Shown: piece by piece, positions 43,729 to 52,608 of the stretch | Position numbering within the stretch: position 1 is the first letter of the stretch | Layout: the number at the start of each line of letters is the position of its first letter | DNA from: Janthinobacterium sp. LM6 | GTDB taxonomy: Bacteria > Pseudomonadota > Gammaproteobacteria > Burkholderiales > Burkholderiaceae_D | Length of the DNA: 64,000 bases | Reading direction: 5' to 3' | Assembly: GCF_002002885.1 (NCBI RefSeq) | Contig: NZ_CP019510.1 | Coordinates: forward strand, 3,658,001 to 3,722,000 | Notes under the pieces: generated by a model | Databases searched by the model: none | The model's input: the letters and a program-made list of their open reading frames with translations, nothing else | What the model was told of the DNA's origin: nothing | Position numbers and translations under genes: made by a program

Positions 43729-44818
43729 GCTCGTTCCTTATATGTACTGGAAAATTCAGGGTTACCGTGGTGGAAATGCCAAACTCGGTGGCGATGTCGA
43801 GGTTGCCGCCGAACGACTGCATCATGCGGTGGCAAAACACCATGCCCCAGCCCTTGCCTTCGTCGCCGCTGGCACTGACGGGGTCGATCAACAGCTGTTC
43901 GACAATCTCGGGGGCGATGCCGGCACCGTTGTCGCGCACCATGATGCGGCCCGCGTCGATGCGGATGCCGATCGCCGGATGAGTCTGCTCACCGGCCGAG
44001 CGCAAGGCATTCGCCAGCACGGACGACAGGATCAGCGCGACGCAATTGGGCGACTCGGCAATGGAGAAATCGTCGCCCACGTCCACCGTGATGGCGGCGC
44101 GCTGGGCCGTGCTCAAGGGATAGCTGTCGAGCAAGGCGGCCAGCAGCTGGCGCGCGCTGCCGGCGCGGCGTCCGCCCTGCATGCCGGGCCCGGCGCTGGC
44201 CAGGCGCACCGTGTCGACAAAGCTGGCCAGGACCGACAGGCAATAGCGCGCATTGTCGTGCATCAAGGCGGCCGCTTCGCCGATCTCGGCCTGCGGCGCG
44301 GCCTCCGCCTGCGCGCGCCGGGCGATGCCGCGCGCAAAATTGGCGATGGCCGCCAGCGGCGTGTTCAATTCATGCGCAAGAAACGCCAGCGATTCTTCCA
44401 TCGCCACCAGGCCCTGGCGGCGCGCGGCGCGCTCGCGCCCCGTCTGCACGGCCAGTTGCAGCGCCGTTTGCATGACGGTCAGGTCGAGCGGTTTTTCCAG
44501 CAGGCGGAACAAGGTGCCGCCGTTGATCAGTTCGAGCAGCACGTCCTTGTCCGCGTACGCGGTGACGAGCATGCAGACGATGTGCGGATAGCGCTGCGCC
44601 ACTTCCTGCAGCAATTCGCTGCCCAGGCGGTCCGGCATGCGGTAATCGGTGACGAGCACGTCGATCTGGCCGGCCTCGTCTGCCAGCAAAGCCAGCGCCG
44701 CATCGACGCTGAGCGCCGTCAACACGCGGTAGCGGGCCCCGGCGGCGCGCTCGAAATACTTGCAGGCGAGCGCTTCGTCGTCCACGTACAGCACGCTGGC
44801 GCGGCTATCGTTATCCAT
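43721..44818 (-). CDS. phcR: Response regulator/histidine kinase hybrid PhcR
   Basis: The 365-residue protein couples a receiver (YVDDEALACKYF; Asp58 in VTDYRMPD) to a kinase-like output: HisKA with LAHELNTPLAAIANF (His149) and a HATPase with NCVALILSSVLANALRSAG, VRDNGAGIAPE and GKGWGMVFC. This receiver-plus-kinase order, in place of a DNA-binding output, is the known oddity of Ralstonia PhcR. It follows phcS by 1 base, and GGAGGG precedes the ATG. Confidence 0.87.
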   Translation of the reverse strand: MDNDSRASVLYVDDEALACKYFERAAGARYRVLTALSVDAALALLADEAGQIDVLVTDYRMPDRLGSELLQEVAQRYPHIVCMLVTAYADKDVLLELINGGTLFRLLEKPLDLTVMQTALQLAVQTGRERAARRQGLVAMEESLAFLAHELNTPLAAIANFARGIARRAQAEAAPQAEIGEAAALMHDNARYCLSVLASFVDTVRLASAGPGMQGGRRAGSARQLLAALLDSYPLSTAQRAAITVDVGDDFSIAESPNCVALILSSVLANALRSAGEQTHPAIGIRIDAGRIMVRDNGAGIAPEIVEQLLIDPVSASGDEGKGWGMVFCHRMMQSFGGNLDIATEFGISTTVTLNFPVHIRNEHD

Positions 44819-44819
44819 G

Positions 44820-46163
44820 CTAACGGCCCTCCCAATCGGAGCGCTGCAAGTCGAAATTCATGCTGGCCCATTCCCCCAGCACGCTTTCGGCCGTGAGGGT
44901 GCCGCCGTGGCGCTCGATCACGCCATAGCTGATGCTCAGGCCCAGACCCAGGCCCTGCCCCACTTCGCGCGTGGTGAAGAACGGTTCGAACACGCGCGCC
45001 AGGTTTTCCGGGGCGATGCCGGGGCCGTTGTCGCGCACGCTGATGCGCAGGCGGTTCTCGTCCCAGTGGGCCGTGATGCGGATCTCGAACGGCGGCGCAT
45101 TGCCCTTGCGCATGGACAGCACGGCATTGCCCAGCAAGTTGATCAGCACCCCCACGATGGCCGCCTCGTCGCCGCGCACCAGGGTGTCGACCGGCAAGTC
45201 GTGGCTGATGCTGACATTCTTCGTTTCATGGCCCACCAGGCGGATGGCCGCGTCGAGCGCGCTGCGGAACTGGAAGTGGCCCGTCTCCAGCTGGTTGCCG
45301 CTCTTGCGGTAGGCAAAGGTTTTTAAATCGGACACGATGTGCTGCACGCGCAGCATGCCCTGCTTGGCGTCGGCCAGGCATTCGCTGACGAGCGCGCTTT
45401 GCTTGGCGGCCGGGTCTTCGATGGCCACCTCGATGGCCATCATGCAGAAATTCACGGGGTTGTTTACCTCGTGCAGCATGCCGGCGGCCAGGGTGCCGAT
45501 GGCAGCCATTTTCTCTTGCTGCAGCATCTGCCCCTTGATATCGGCCAGACTTTTGTTGGTTTCTTCCAGCTGCGTGTTCTTTTGCGCCACTTCCGCCTTC
45601 AGCTGGAACAGCATGAAGCGGGCGCGCTCATTGAAATAGGTAAACACGGCACTGATGCTGGCCGACATGATCAGGAACAAACAATTGACGACAAACGTAC
45701 CCGCCAGGTCGAAGCCGCCCGCATGCCAGGCACAGGCGCCCACATACAGCAGGCAGGAGATGGCGCCGAAAACCATATTCTGCCACAAGCCGAAGGCCAG
45801 CACGATGCCCGACGAATAGATGGCCAGGGTCATGCCCACGTAATAGATCGAGGTGGCGCCTTCCGTGACGGCGATCATCCAGGCGATCATGATTTGCGGC
45901 AGGATCAGCCAGACAAAGGTCAAGCCCTGGATGCGGTCCTGCGCCCAGCGCGTGCGCATGGCCAGCACGACGCAAAAGATCAGCACGGACACGAGGATGC
46001 GCGCACTGGTAAACGCCGACTGCTTGTCCGGATACAGGGCCGAATCGAGGCCCATGCCCAGCAGGATCAGCACGATGCCCGTGTACGCCCCGCCGCGGCT
46101 GAATTCCAGGCGGAAGTCGCGCAAAACGGCCGTATAGCCGGCGTGCAGGCCTGGAGTATCCAT
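44820..46163 (-). CDS. phcS: Quorum-sensing sensor histidine kinase PhcS
   Basis: The 447-residue inner-membrane kinase has about six transmembrane segments (roughly 28-175), a coiled linker (AEVAQKNTQLEETNKSLADI), HisKA with MLHEVNNPVNFC (His231, near His230 of Ralstonia PhcS) and a HATPase with LINLLGNAVLSM, RDNGPGIAPE and GLGLGLSISYG. In Ralstonia PhcS senses 3-hydroxy-palmitate or -myristate methyl ester. The ATG overlaps the phcB stop (ATGA); a TTG one codon earlier is not used. The LqsS/CqsS kinases share this layout. Confidence 0.9.
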   Translation of the reverse strand: MDTPGLHAGYTAVLRDFRLEFSRGGAYTGIVLILLGMGLDSALYPDKQSAFTSARILVSVLIFCVVLAMRTRWAQDRIQGLTFVWLILPQIMIAWMIAVTEGATSIYYVGMTLAIYSSGIVLAFGLWQNMVFGAISCLLYVGACAWHAGGFDLAGTFVVNCLFLIMSASISAVFTYFNERARFMLFQLKAEVAQKNTQLEETNKSLADIKGQMLQQEKMAAIGTLAAGMLHEVNNPVNFCMMAIEVAIEDPAAKQSALVSECLADAKQGMLRVQHIVSDLKTFAYRKSGNQLETGHFQFRSALDAAIRLVGHETKNVSISHDLPVDTLVRGDEAAIVGVLINLLGNAVLSMRKGNAPPFEIRITAHWDENRLRISVRDNGPGIAPENLARVFEPFFTTREVGQGLGLGLSISYGVIERHGGTLTAESVLGEWASMNFDLQRSDWEGR

Positions 46164-47557
46164 CAAGGAATGCTCACTTCCGCGAACACATTCACGCCCG
46201 TGGCGTCGACATAGATTTTCGGGTCCGTTGCATGTTCGGGCAGCAAGGCCGACAGGCCCGCCTCATTGCGATAGATCAAATGCCATTCCAGCAAATGCTC
46301 CATGCCGAACTTGCCCGGATTATCCGCGTGCACATTCGTCACCAGCAGACGCCCGCCGGGACCCACGCGCGAGGCGAAGTGCATCAGCAGGCGCGCGCAC
46401 ACCTTGTCGGACAGATAGTCGAACAGGCCGGCGCAATACACGGCGTCGAAACTGCCGGGCAAGCCCGTGATACCGGCGCCATGGCGGCGCTTGAGCAGGT
46501 TGTGCACGGAATCGTGCACATAATCGATCTCGACCACTCTTCCCGTGCGCTGCATGATGGTCGTCAGCCGCGCGCGCGTCCAGTCCAGGGTCTCGCTGCT
46601 GAAGTCGACCAGTTCGAAGGCCAGCCACTGCGCGTCCGGGCACGTTTCCAGGAAGCGCTGCACCTCGATGGCCGGGCCGCAGCCCACGTTGAGCACTTTA
46701 TACACGCGCCCGGCAGCGCGCGCCGCGGCCGCTTTCTGCGACAGGAATTCCGTCAGGATATCGATGCGGTTGCGGTGCGCCGTGGCTACGGCCGCCTGCA
46801 GGAAGGCCGCATTGACGATCTGAAAGTACGTGCTCGGCCCCTGGCGCGGGTCGTCCAGCAGCTGGTTCACCATCTGGTAATCGCCCGCGTAACCGAGCGG
46901 CTTGGTAAACGTGCGGAAGACGAACGGCGCGCGCAGGATCAATGGATGCAGCGCCGCCTGGGCGAAGGCGCGGTGCGCGGGCGCCCGCTCTTCCTCGACG
47001 AGCGACGCTTCCACTTCCAGCTGGCGCAGATACAGCTGGGTCTGCTCCATCAGCGGCAAGGCCAGTTCGTCGAAGATATCGGGGCGCAGCCGGCCGTTTT
47101 CCTTGGGCAGCGAGTCGGACAAGTCGACTTGCTCGACCCAGCGCGACACTTCCGACAGGAAGGCGCGCATTTCGTTGACGACGATCTGGTAATCGCGGCG
47201 GATGCGGAAGCGCTCGCCCCAGCCGGCAACAAAGGCGCTGGACTCTTTCTGCACGGCGCCCTTGACCACCACCACGTCGCTCAGCTCGCGCCACTCGTCG
47301 ATCAGGGTCACGGAAACGATGGCGGTCAGGCCCGTGTTGACGCTGCTGATGACGACGGCCTTGCCCACGTAGGCGTTTTTCGCCCCCATGCGCACCGTTA
47401 CGTCATTGAGCACCTCGCTGACCTGCACAATCGAGTATGGATTATAGATTTCCATGACCAGCGAATTGCGCTGCAAGTTGAAAATCGTGCCGCGCACCGC
47501 CTCACCCTGGGTGTTGCGGAAACTGACGACTGGATCGATCTGCGATTGTGAATACAC
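46163..47557 (-). CDS. phcB: SAM-dependent methyltransferase PhcB, autoinducer synthase
   Basis: The 464-residue protein has an N-terminal PilZ-like strand region (VRGTIFNLQRNSLVMEIYNPYSIVQVSEVL), a helical middle, and a C-terminal class I methyltransferase domain with VLNVGCGPAIEVQRFL (motif I), DFSSETLDW and FDAVYCAGLFDYLSD. This order is that of PhcB, which methylates 3-hydroxy fatty acids to the volatile methyl ester signal of the Phc system. The start is GTG without a strong ribosome site. It heads phcB-S-R-Q. Confidence 0.88.
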   Translation of the reverse strand: MYSQSQIDPVVSFRNTQGEAVRGTIFNLQRNSLVMEIYNPYSIVQVSEVLNDVTVRMGAKNAYVGKAVVISSVNTGLTAIVSVTLIDEWRELSDVVVVKGAVQKESSAFVAGWGERFRIRRDYQIVVNEMRAFLSEVSRWVEQVDLSDSLPKENGRLRPDIFDELALPLMEQTQLYLRQLEVEASLVEEERAPAHRAFAQAALHPLILRAPFVFRTFTKPLGYAGDYQMVNQLLDDPRQGPSTYFQIVNAAFLQAAVATAHRNRIDILTEFLSQKAAAARAAGRVYKVLNVGCGPAIEVQRFLETCPDAQWLAFELVDFSSETLDWTRARLTTIMQRTGRVVEIDYVHDSVHNLLKRRHGAGITGLPGSFDAVYCAGLFDYLSDKVCARLLMHFASRVGPGGRLLVTNVHADNPGKFGMEHLLEWHLIYRNEAGLSALLPEHATDPKIYVDATGVNVFAEVSIP

Positions 47558-47831
47558 GATTGAGCATTATCAAGTTGCCCGGTTTCCGGCGCACCCCACG
47601 GGTGACGCCAGTTTCCAGGCTGGGTTAAGGCACGGCACACCGGTCGTCTGCCGCCGGCACCGCCATCAGGATGACGGTATTGCGGCGTCGCGTGACGCCG
47701 TGCCGGAGCGCCTCAAAGCGCGTCTGTTCGCTCTCTGATCGAGTGTACTATGGATGTAGCAGAACGGGCAATTGTTCCCGCAGGAACGACTGTCCGTGGC
47801 GCTGGCGCGCAACGCCGCGTGCGGAACGTCT

Positions 47832-48857
47832 TTAACCAGCAACAAACAAGGCCAGTGCGTGACGCAATAACTGCGGCGTTTGCCCCGTCCAGCGCTTGAA
47901 CGAGCGGCGGAAGTTGGTGGCATCATGAAAGCCAAGGTAGGCGGCCACGGCATCGTTGTCGTAGCCATGCGCCTGAAACAGATAGATCGCCTTGTGCGCG
48001 CGCACCTGGTCCAGCTCGGCCTGGAAATGCGTGCCATGGCGCGCCAGGTGGCGTTTCAGGGTGGCGGGACTGACGCCGAACTCCTGCGCCGTGCGCTCCA
48101 GGGTCGGCGCGCAGCGGATGTTCGCCAGCAGATAGTCGTACAGCGCACCGAGCAGGCTCGCCGCCGGCACGGGCGCCACGGCCGCCGCGCGCAAGGCCAG
48201 CGCCGCCGCCGTCGCATTGCCGCGCGGCCAGGGCTTATCCAGCCAGCTGGAATCGATGAGCATGGCGTCCACCTGGCAATCGAAACGCAGCGCCTGGCCC
48301 AGATGCACTTCGTGCTGCTCCACGTGGCGGGGCCGCGCGCGGTTGAAGCAGAAGCGCCACGGCAGTGCTTCGCCGGCCAGCCAGCGGCACATGGCCACCA
48401 GCGCCGTCATGTGCATTTCCACCAGAAACGGCAGCTGGCTGGGCGCGCCGAACGCATCGACCCAATACAGCACGTGCATGTCGCCCGCCTCGCGCAAGCG
48501 CGGTTGCAACAGCGGACACAGCAAGGTATGAAATCCGCACAGGATGCCAAGCGCCTGGCGCAGATTCTGCGCCTGCAGCAAGGCATGGCTGGCCGCGCCG
48601 TAATGGCCGGGCAGCATTTGCTGGCCCAGCATGAAGCTGGTGTCGGCACTGTCCAGGCCGCGCGCCACGTTGGCCAGCAATTGCAGGTATTGCGCGGCGC
48701 TGACCTGGCTTTCCGCGGACGGCAGCGCGCCGCCATCGAGACCCGTGCCCTTGAGCAGCGGCGCCACGGCCAGTTCGCGGCTGCGCGCATAATCGAGCAC
48801 CAGCGCCGGCTGGTGATGGGCCGCGATGCTGGGGTCGCCCTGCTGGTTCAGCGGCAT
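47832..48857 (-). CDS. AraC-family regulator (ArgR/OruR type)
   Basis: The 341-residue protein has an N-terminal arabinose-binding-like domain (ALVLDYARSRELAVAPLLKGTGLDGG; GALPWRFCFNR) and a C-terminal AraC helix-turn-helix pair (LERTAQEFGVSPATLKRHLARHG; AYLGFHDATNFRRSFKRWTGQTP). The ATG at 48857 overlaps the stop of the GGDEF protein (TGATG), so the two are translated together and may act in one pathway. An upstream extension in the same frame overlaps that gene and is rejected. Confidence 0.85.
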   Translation of the reverse strand: MPLNQQGDPSIAAHHQPALVLDYARSRELAVAPLLKGTGLDGGALPSAESQVSAAQYLQLLANVARGLDSADTSFMLGQQMLPGHYGAASHALLQAQNLRQALGILCGFHTLLCPLLQPRLREAGDMHVLYWVDAFGAPSQLPFLVEMHMTALVAMCRWLAGEALPWRFCFNRARPRHVEQHEVHLGQALRFDCQVDAMLIDSSWLDKPWPRGNATAAALALRAAAVAPVPAASLLGALYDYLLANIRCAPTLERTAQEFGVSPATLKRHLARHGTHFQAELDQVRAHKAIYLFQAHGYDNDAVAAYLGFHDATNFRRSFKRWTGQTPQLLRHALALFVAG

Positions 48858-49765
48858 CAGGCAGGCGCGGCGGAACTGGCCCTGGGGCCGGCGCTGCGGC
48901 CGGGCGTTTCCACGGCCCGGCTCAGCTCGGCCAACACCACTTCCGGCACGCCATCGGTGAGCGCGCACGCATGCCGCAGGCTCAAGCGGATTTCACGGTT
49001 GTCGTTGGCGTGGTGGCGCATCTGCCCCACCATGGCGCACAGGTGGCGCGCCTTCGCGGCCGCATCCTCGCGCGACACGCCCGGCATCAGCACGGCGAAG
49101 CGGTCGCCCGCATAGCGGCACAGCAAGTCGTCATTGCGCAGGTTCAACAGCAGCATGTGACCCACGGCTTGCAGCACGCGGTCGCCTTCGCGGTGGCCGT
49201 ATTCGCGGTTAATCAAATGAAAGCTGTCGATGTCGAGCAAGACCAGCGCGCAATCGAGGCCGGGCCGGCGCTCCTGTTCCAGGCGCATCTGCGTGCGCAG
49301 GTAGCTGGCGTCGGCCAGCTGCGTGATGCGGTCGAAGGCGCGGTGGTCGCGGAACAGGCGTTCGCGCTTTTGCAGGTGCTCGTTCAGGCGGAACTGTTCC
49401 TGGCGCCAGTAATACATGCCGATCGTCAGCACCAGCATGCCGAACGGAATCAATGCTTCCAGCCAGTTATCCCACACGGCGCTCTTATCGACGGCAAAGA
49501 ATTCGTCAAGGCAATCGGCCCAGGAGCCCAGCATGATGGCGCACAGGCCGCCCGCGATCAGGCGCGTCACCAGCCCGCGGGGACGGCTGCTGAGGGTAAA
49601 CAAGAACCAGATGCCCGCCATGACGGCCGTGCCGCCTTCGCAGACGATATCCATCCACTTCCAGATGGCAAACGGTTTAAGGTGCCCCAGTGTGGCGTAC
49701 AGGAACAAGAACAGGGGCAACGCGAGCGCGGCGGCAATCAGGCTGTTACGGTGCAACGGCAGCAT
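48857..49765 (-). CDS. Membrane protein with a degenerate GGDEF domain
   Basis: The 302-residue protein has about four hydrophobic segments (11-30, 42-58, 66-82, 104-120), a short coiled linker and a GGDEF domain. The active-site motif reads AGDRF (219-223) instead of GGDEF or GGEEF, which should abolish synthesis. RNDD at 210-213, five residues before it, keeps the RxxD c-di-GMP-binding site. It is therefore more likely a c-di-GMP sensor than a cyclase. AAAGG precedes the ATG at 49765. It is coupled to the AraC gene. Confidence 0.83.
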   Translation of the reverse strand: MLPLHRNSLIAAALALPLFLFLYATLGHLKPFAIWKWMDIVCEGGTAVMAGIWFLFTLSSRPRGLVTRLIAGGLCAIMLGSWADCLDEFFAVDKSAVWDNWLEALIPFGMLVLTIGMYYWRQEQFRLNEHLQKRERLFRDHRAFDRITQLADASYLRTQMRLEQERRPGLDCALVLLDIDSFHLINREYGHREGDRVLQAVGHMLLLNLRNDDLLCRYAGDRFAVLMPGVSREDAAAKARHLCAMVGQMRHHANDNREIRLSLRHACALTDGVPEVVLAELSRAVETPGRSAGPRASSAAPA

Positions 49766-50070
49766 GTGGGAAACCTTTAAAAGTGGTGCTGTCGCCACGA
49801 TAGCGCCCGCCCATGACGGCACGATGACATGCCCCGCGCCCGTGCGGCAGGTGCAAACGGCTCAGCATTACTAGTTACCGTCCTGTAAATACGGCATGCC
49901 GCGCCCTATGCGCCCTGCGCTGGCGGGTCATTTCAGCTCACCATGATTCATTTCCAGCTGGAAAGCGCGCACAGGCCGTTGTTTTCAAGGTGGCAAGCCC
50001 TTGCCTGTCACGCAACCGTCATATTTGCTGCCTAGAATCCGCCCGGTTCCCTCCCCTAACCGAGCTCTTC
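49766..50070. other. 305-base divergent spacer
   Basis: This region separates the GGDEF/AraC operon from the TonB receptor/phytase operon and must hold both promoters. I see no convincing -35/-10 pair, Fur box or inverted repeat. Confidence 0.4.
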
Positions 50071-52608
50071 ATGAAAACCATGCACACTTCCTTCCCCTCC
50101 CCGCTGCGCCTCACGGCCCTGGCCCTCGGCGTCATGGCCGTCTTCAGCGGCCAAAGCCATGCGCAAGCGCAAGATGCGGATGGCCAGCCGGCCGCCACCG
50201 TCGTCGTCAGCGGCCAGCGCGCCAGCCTGCGCAACGCCATCGCCGCACAAGAGAAAGCCGACAACATCATCAGCGTCATCAGCAGCGACGATATCGGCGG
50301 CTTGCCCGATAAAAACGCGGCCGAGGCGCTGGCCCGCTTGCCGGGCGTGTCCGTGCAGCGCGACCAGGGCGAAGGCCGCTACATCACGGTGCGCGGCCTG
50401 GGGCCGGACTTGAATGCGGTGACCATCAACGGCGCGCTGGTGCCGTCGCCGGAAGCGGGCCGCCGCGCCGTGGCGCTGGACATCCTGCCTGCCGGCCTGA
50501 TCCGCACGCTGGAAGTCTCGAAGACTTTACTCCCTGAAATGGACGCCAACTCGCTGGGCGCCACCGTCGAAGTCAAATCGCTGTCCGCCTTCGACTTGCC
50601 GGGCAAGCTGCTGTCGGCCAACGTGGGCGCCAGCTACGATGAAAAGACGGGCAAGACCAGCCCCAGCGGCGGCGCCCTGTGGGCCCAGCGCTTCCTCGAC
50701 GGCAAGCTGGGCGTGGCAGCCGGCCTGAGCGCGGAAAAGCGCTCGTTCGGCTCGGATGACGTGGAAACGGGCGGCGCCTGGAGCAAGGGGAAATTGTCGG
50801 GCCTGGAATTGCGCGACTACCTGCCCGTGCGCAAGCGCGGCGCCCTGGCCGTCAACCTCGATTACCGCCCGGAAGCGGGCAACAGCTGGTTCTTGCGCTC
50901 TTTTGTGAGCGAATTTTCCGACGATGAAGTGCGCGACCGTTTGACCATCAGCAATATCGCGGGCGGCAGCCTGGCCGAAGGCCAGACGGCCAGCGCGCGC
51001 GCCGAGCGCCGCATCCGCCAGCGCAAGTACACGCAGCAAGTGCGCTCCCTGGTCTTGGGCACGCAGCAGAAATCGGGCGACTGGACCCTGGACGTGAAAG
51101 GCGGCCTGAGCCGCGCCACGGAAGACACGCCGGAATCCCTGAACGATGGCCGTTTCCGCGGCACCAGCAATTTCGCCGGCATCAGTTTCACGGATACGCA
51201 GGAACCGAAATTGAGCGGCCCCGCCTCGCTGTACGACCCGGCCAGCTATGCACTGAACGCCATCACCCTGCAAAAACGCTACTCGAAGGACAATGAACGC
51301 CACGCGCGCATCGACCTGGCGCGCAAGTTCGACATCGCCACCCTGAAGTTCGGCGCGAAAGTCAGCCGCCGCGAAAAGACCAATGACACGGATCAATGGG
51401 TATATAACAGCAGCAAGGCGTCCAGCGGCAATTACTGGGGCGCCGGTTCCACCTCGATGAGCAACTTCGTGCAGGGCCACAATCTCGACTATGACCTGGG
51501 CAACATCGGCGTGGCCCTGGACCCGGCCCTCATCCGTGCCCGCGTGGCGGGACTGGACCGCGCCAAGGCGCGCCTGGCCACGGAATCCATCATCAACGAT
51601 TACCGCATGCATGAAGACATCAACGCCATGTATGTGCAAAACAGCTATGACTTCGACGCCTGGCACATCCTCGGCGGCGTGCGCGCCGAACGCACCAGTT
51701 TCGAAGCAAACGGCTCGCAAGTGGACAGCGCCGGCGTCGCCACGCCATTGACGCGCGAACGCTCGTACACCAACTGGCTGCCGAACCTGCAAACCCGTTA
51801 TGACCTGGATCAACATACCAGCGTGCGGGCCGCCTGGACGCAAGCCGTGGTGCGCGCCAACTTCAGCCAGCTGGCGCCGGGCATCAGCCTGGCCAGCAAT
51901 ACGGAAGCCGTGATCGGCAACCCGGACCTGAAGCCGCTGAAGGCCAACAACCTGGACCTGGGCATCGAAAGAGTCCTGGGCAATGACGGCGTGATGTCGG
52001 CGTATGGTTTCTACAAGGACATCAAGAATTTTACGTACACGACCAACCTGGCCGGCACGGGACAGTGGGCCGGCTACACGACGGCAACGTCGTATGCGAA
52101 CGGCGACGCGGCAAAAGTGAAAGGCATCGAACTGGCCTACATGCAGCCGCTGCGCATGCTGCCGGCGCCGTTCAATCGTTTCCTCGTCGGCGTGAACGGC
52201 ACCCTGAGCACCTCGAGCGCGCAAATCGGCCGCTTCGACAAGGCGACGAACAAACAGATGAACCGCGACATCCGCCTGCCGGGCCAGTCGAACCAGGTGA
52301 TGAACTTGATGCTGGGCTATGAAACAGGCCCGGTCAGCGCCCGCCTGGCCCTCAACTACAAGTCGCCCTATCTGCTGGAAATGGGCGGCGACATCCTCGA
52401 CCCAAGCCAGGACCATATCGTCGCCAGCCAGAAACAGCTCGATTTCTCGCTGTCGTACCAGATAAACAAGCAATTCCAGCTGATGTTCGAGGCGGCTAAC
52501 CTGAACAACGAAAAATACTATGTCTACCAGGGCACGAAGCAATACAACGTGCAGAACGAACAATATGGCCGCACCTTTAAAGTGAGCCTGAAAGCCAGCG
52601 CCTTCTGA
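50071..52608 (+). CDS. TonB-dependent receptor (TonB-Xanth-Caul type)
   Basis: The 845-residue outer-membrane protein has a signal peptide, a TonB-box-like TVVVSGQRAS, a plug (DNIISVISSDDIGGLPDKNAAEALARLPGVSVQRDQGEG; GRYITVRGLGPDLNAVTINGA) and a barrel ending in F. The plug wording is that of the TIGR01782 group, often used for carbohydrate or other complex nutrient uptake. Its stop overlaps the phytase start, so phytate or a phytate-bound metal is the likely cargo. The ribosome site is weak. Confidence 0.88.
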   Translation: MKTMHTSFPSPLRLTALALGVMAVFSGQSHAQAQDADGQPAATVVVSGQRASLRNAIAAQEKADNIISVISSDDIGGLPDKNAAEALARLPGVSVQRDQGEGRYITVRGLGPDLNAVTINGALVPSPEAGRRAVALDILPAGLIRTLEVSKTLLPEMDANSLGATVEVKSLSAFDLPGKLLSANVGASYDEKTGKTSPSGGALWAQRFLDGKLGVAAGLSAEKRSFGSDDVETGGAWSKGKLSGLELRDYLPVRKRGALAVNLDYRPEAGNSWFLRSFVSEFSDDEVRDRLTISNIAGGSLAEGQTASARAERRIRQRKYTQQVRSLVLGTQQKSGDWTLDVKGGLSRATEDTPESLNDGRFRGTSNFAGISFTDTQEPKLSGPASLYDPASYALNAITLQKRYSKDNERHARIDLARKFDIATLKFGAKVSRREKTNDTDQWVYNSSKASSGNYWGAGSTSMSNFVQGHNLDYDLGNIGVALDPALIRARVAGLDRAKARLATESIINDYRMHEDINAMYVQNSYDFDAWHILGGVRAERTSFEANGSQVDSAGVATPLTRERSYTNWLPNLQTRYDLDQHTSVRAAWTQAVVRANFSQLAPGISLASNTEAVIGNPDLKPLKANNLDLGIERVLGNDGVMSAYGFYKDIKNFTYTTNLAGTGQWAGYTTATSYANGDAAKVKGIELAYMQPLRMLPAPFNRFLVGVNGTLSTSSAQIGRFDKATNKQMNRDIRLPGQSNQVMNLMLGYETGPVSARLALNYKSPYLLEMGGDILDPSQDHIVASQKQLDFSLSYQINKQFQLMFEAANLNNEKYYVYQGTKQYNVQNEQYGRTFKVSLKASAF

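Noticed and set aside
44820..46163. Reading the six-segment kinase as JqsS/LqsS of a ketone (CAI-1-like) system
   Set aside because: The membrane layout is shared, but the neighbours are a PhcB-type methyltransferase and PhcR/PhcQ, not a CqsA/LqsA-type synthase, so Phc is the better fit.
50527..52563. A 678-codon open frame opposite the TonB receptor gene
   Set aside because: It is the mirror of the receptor reading frame, with biased composition and no motifs. The receptor frame has a signal peptide, plug and barrel.
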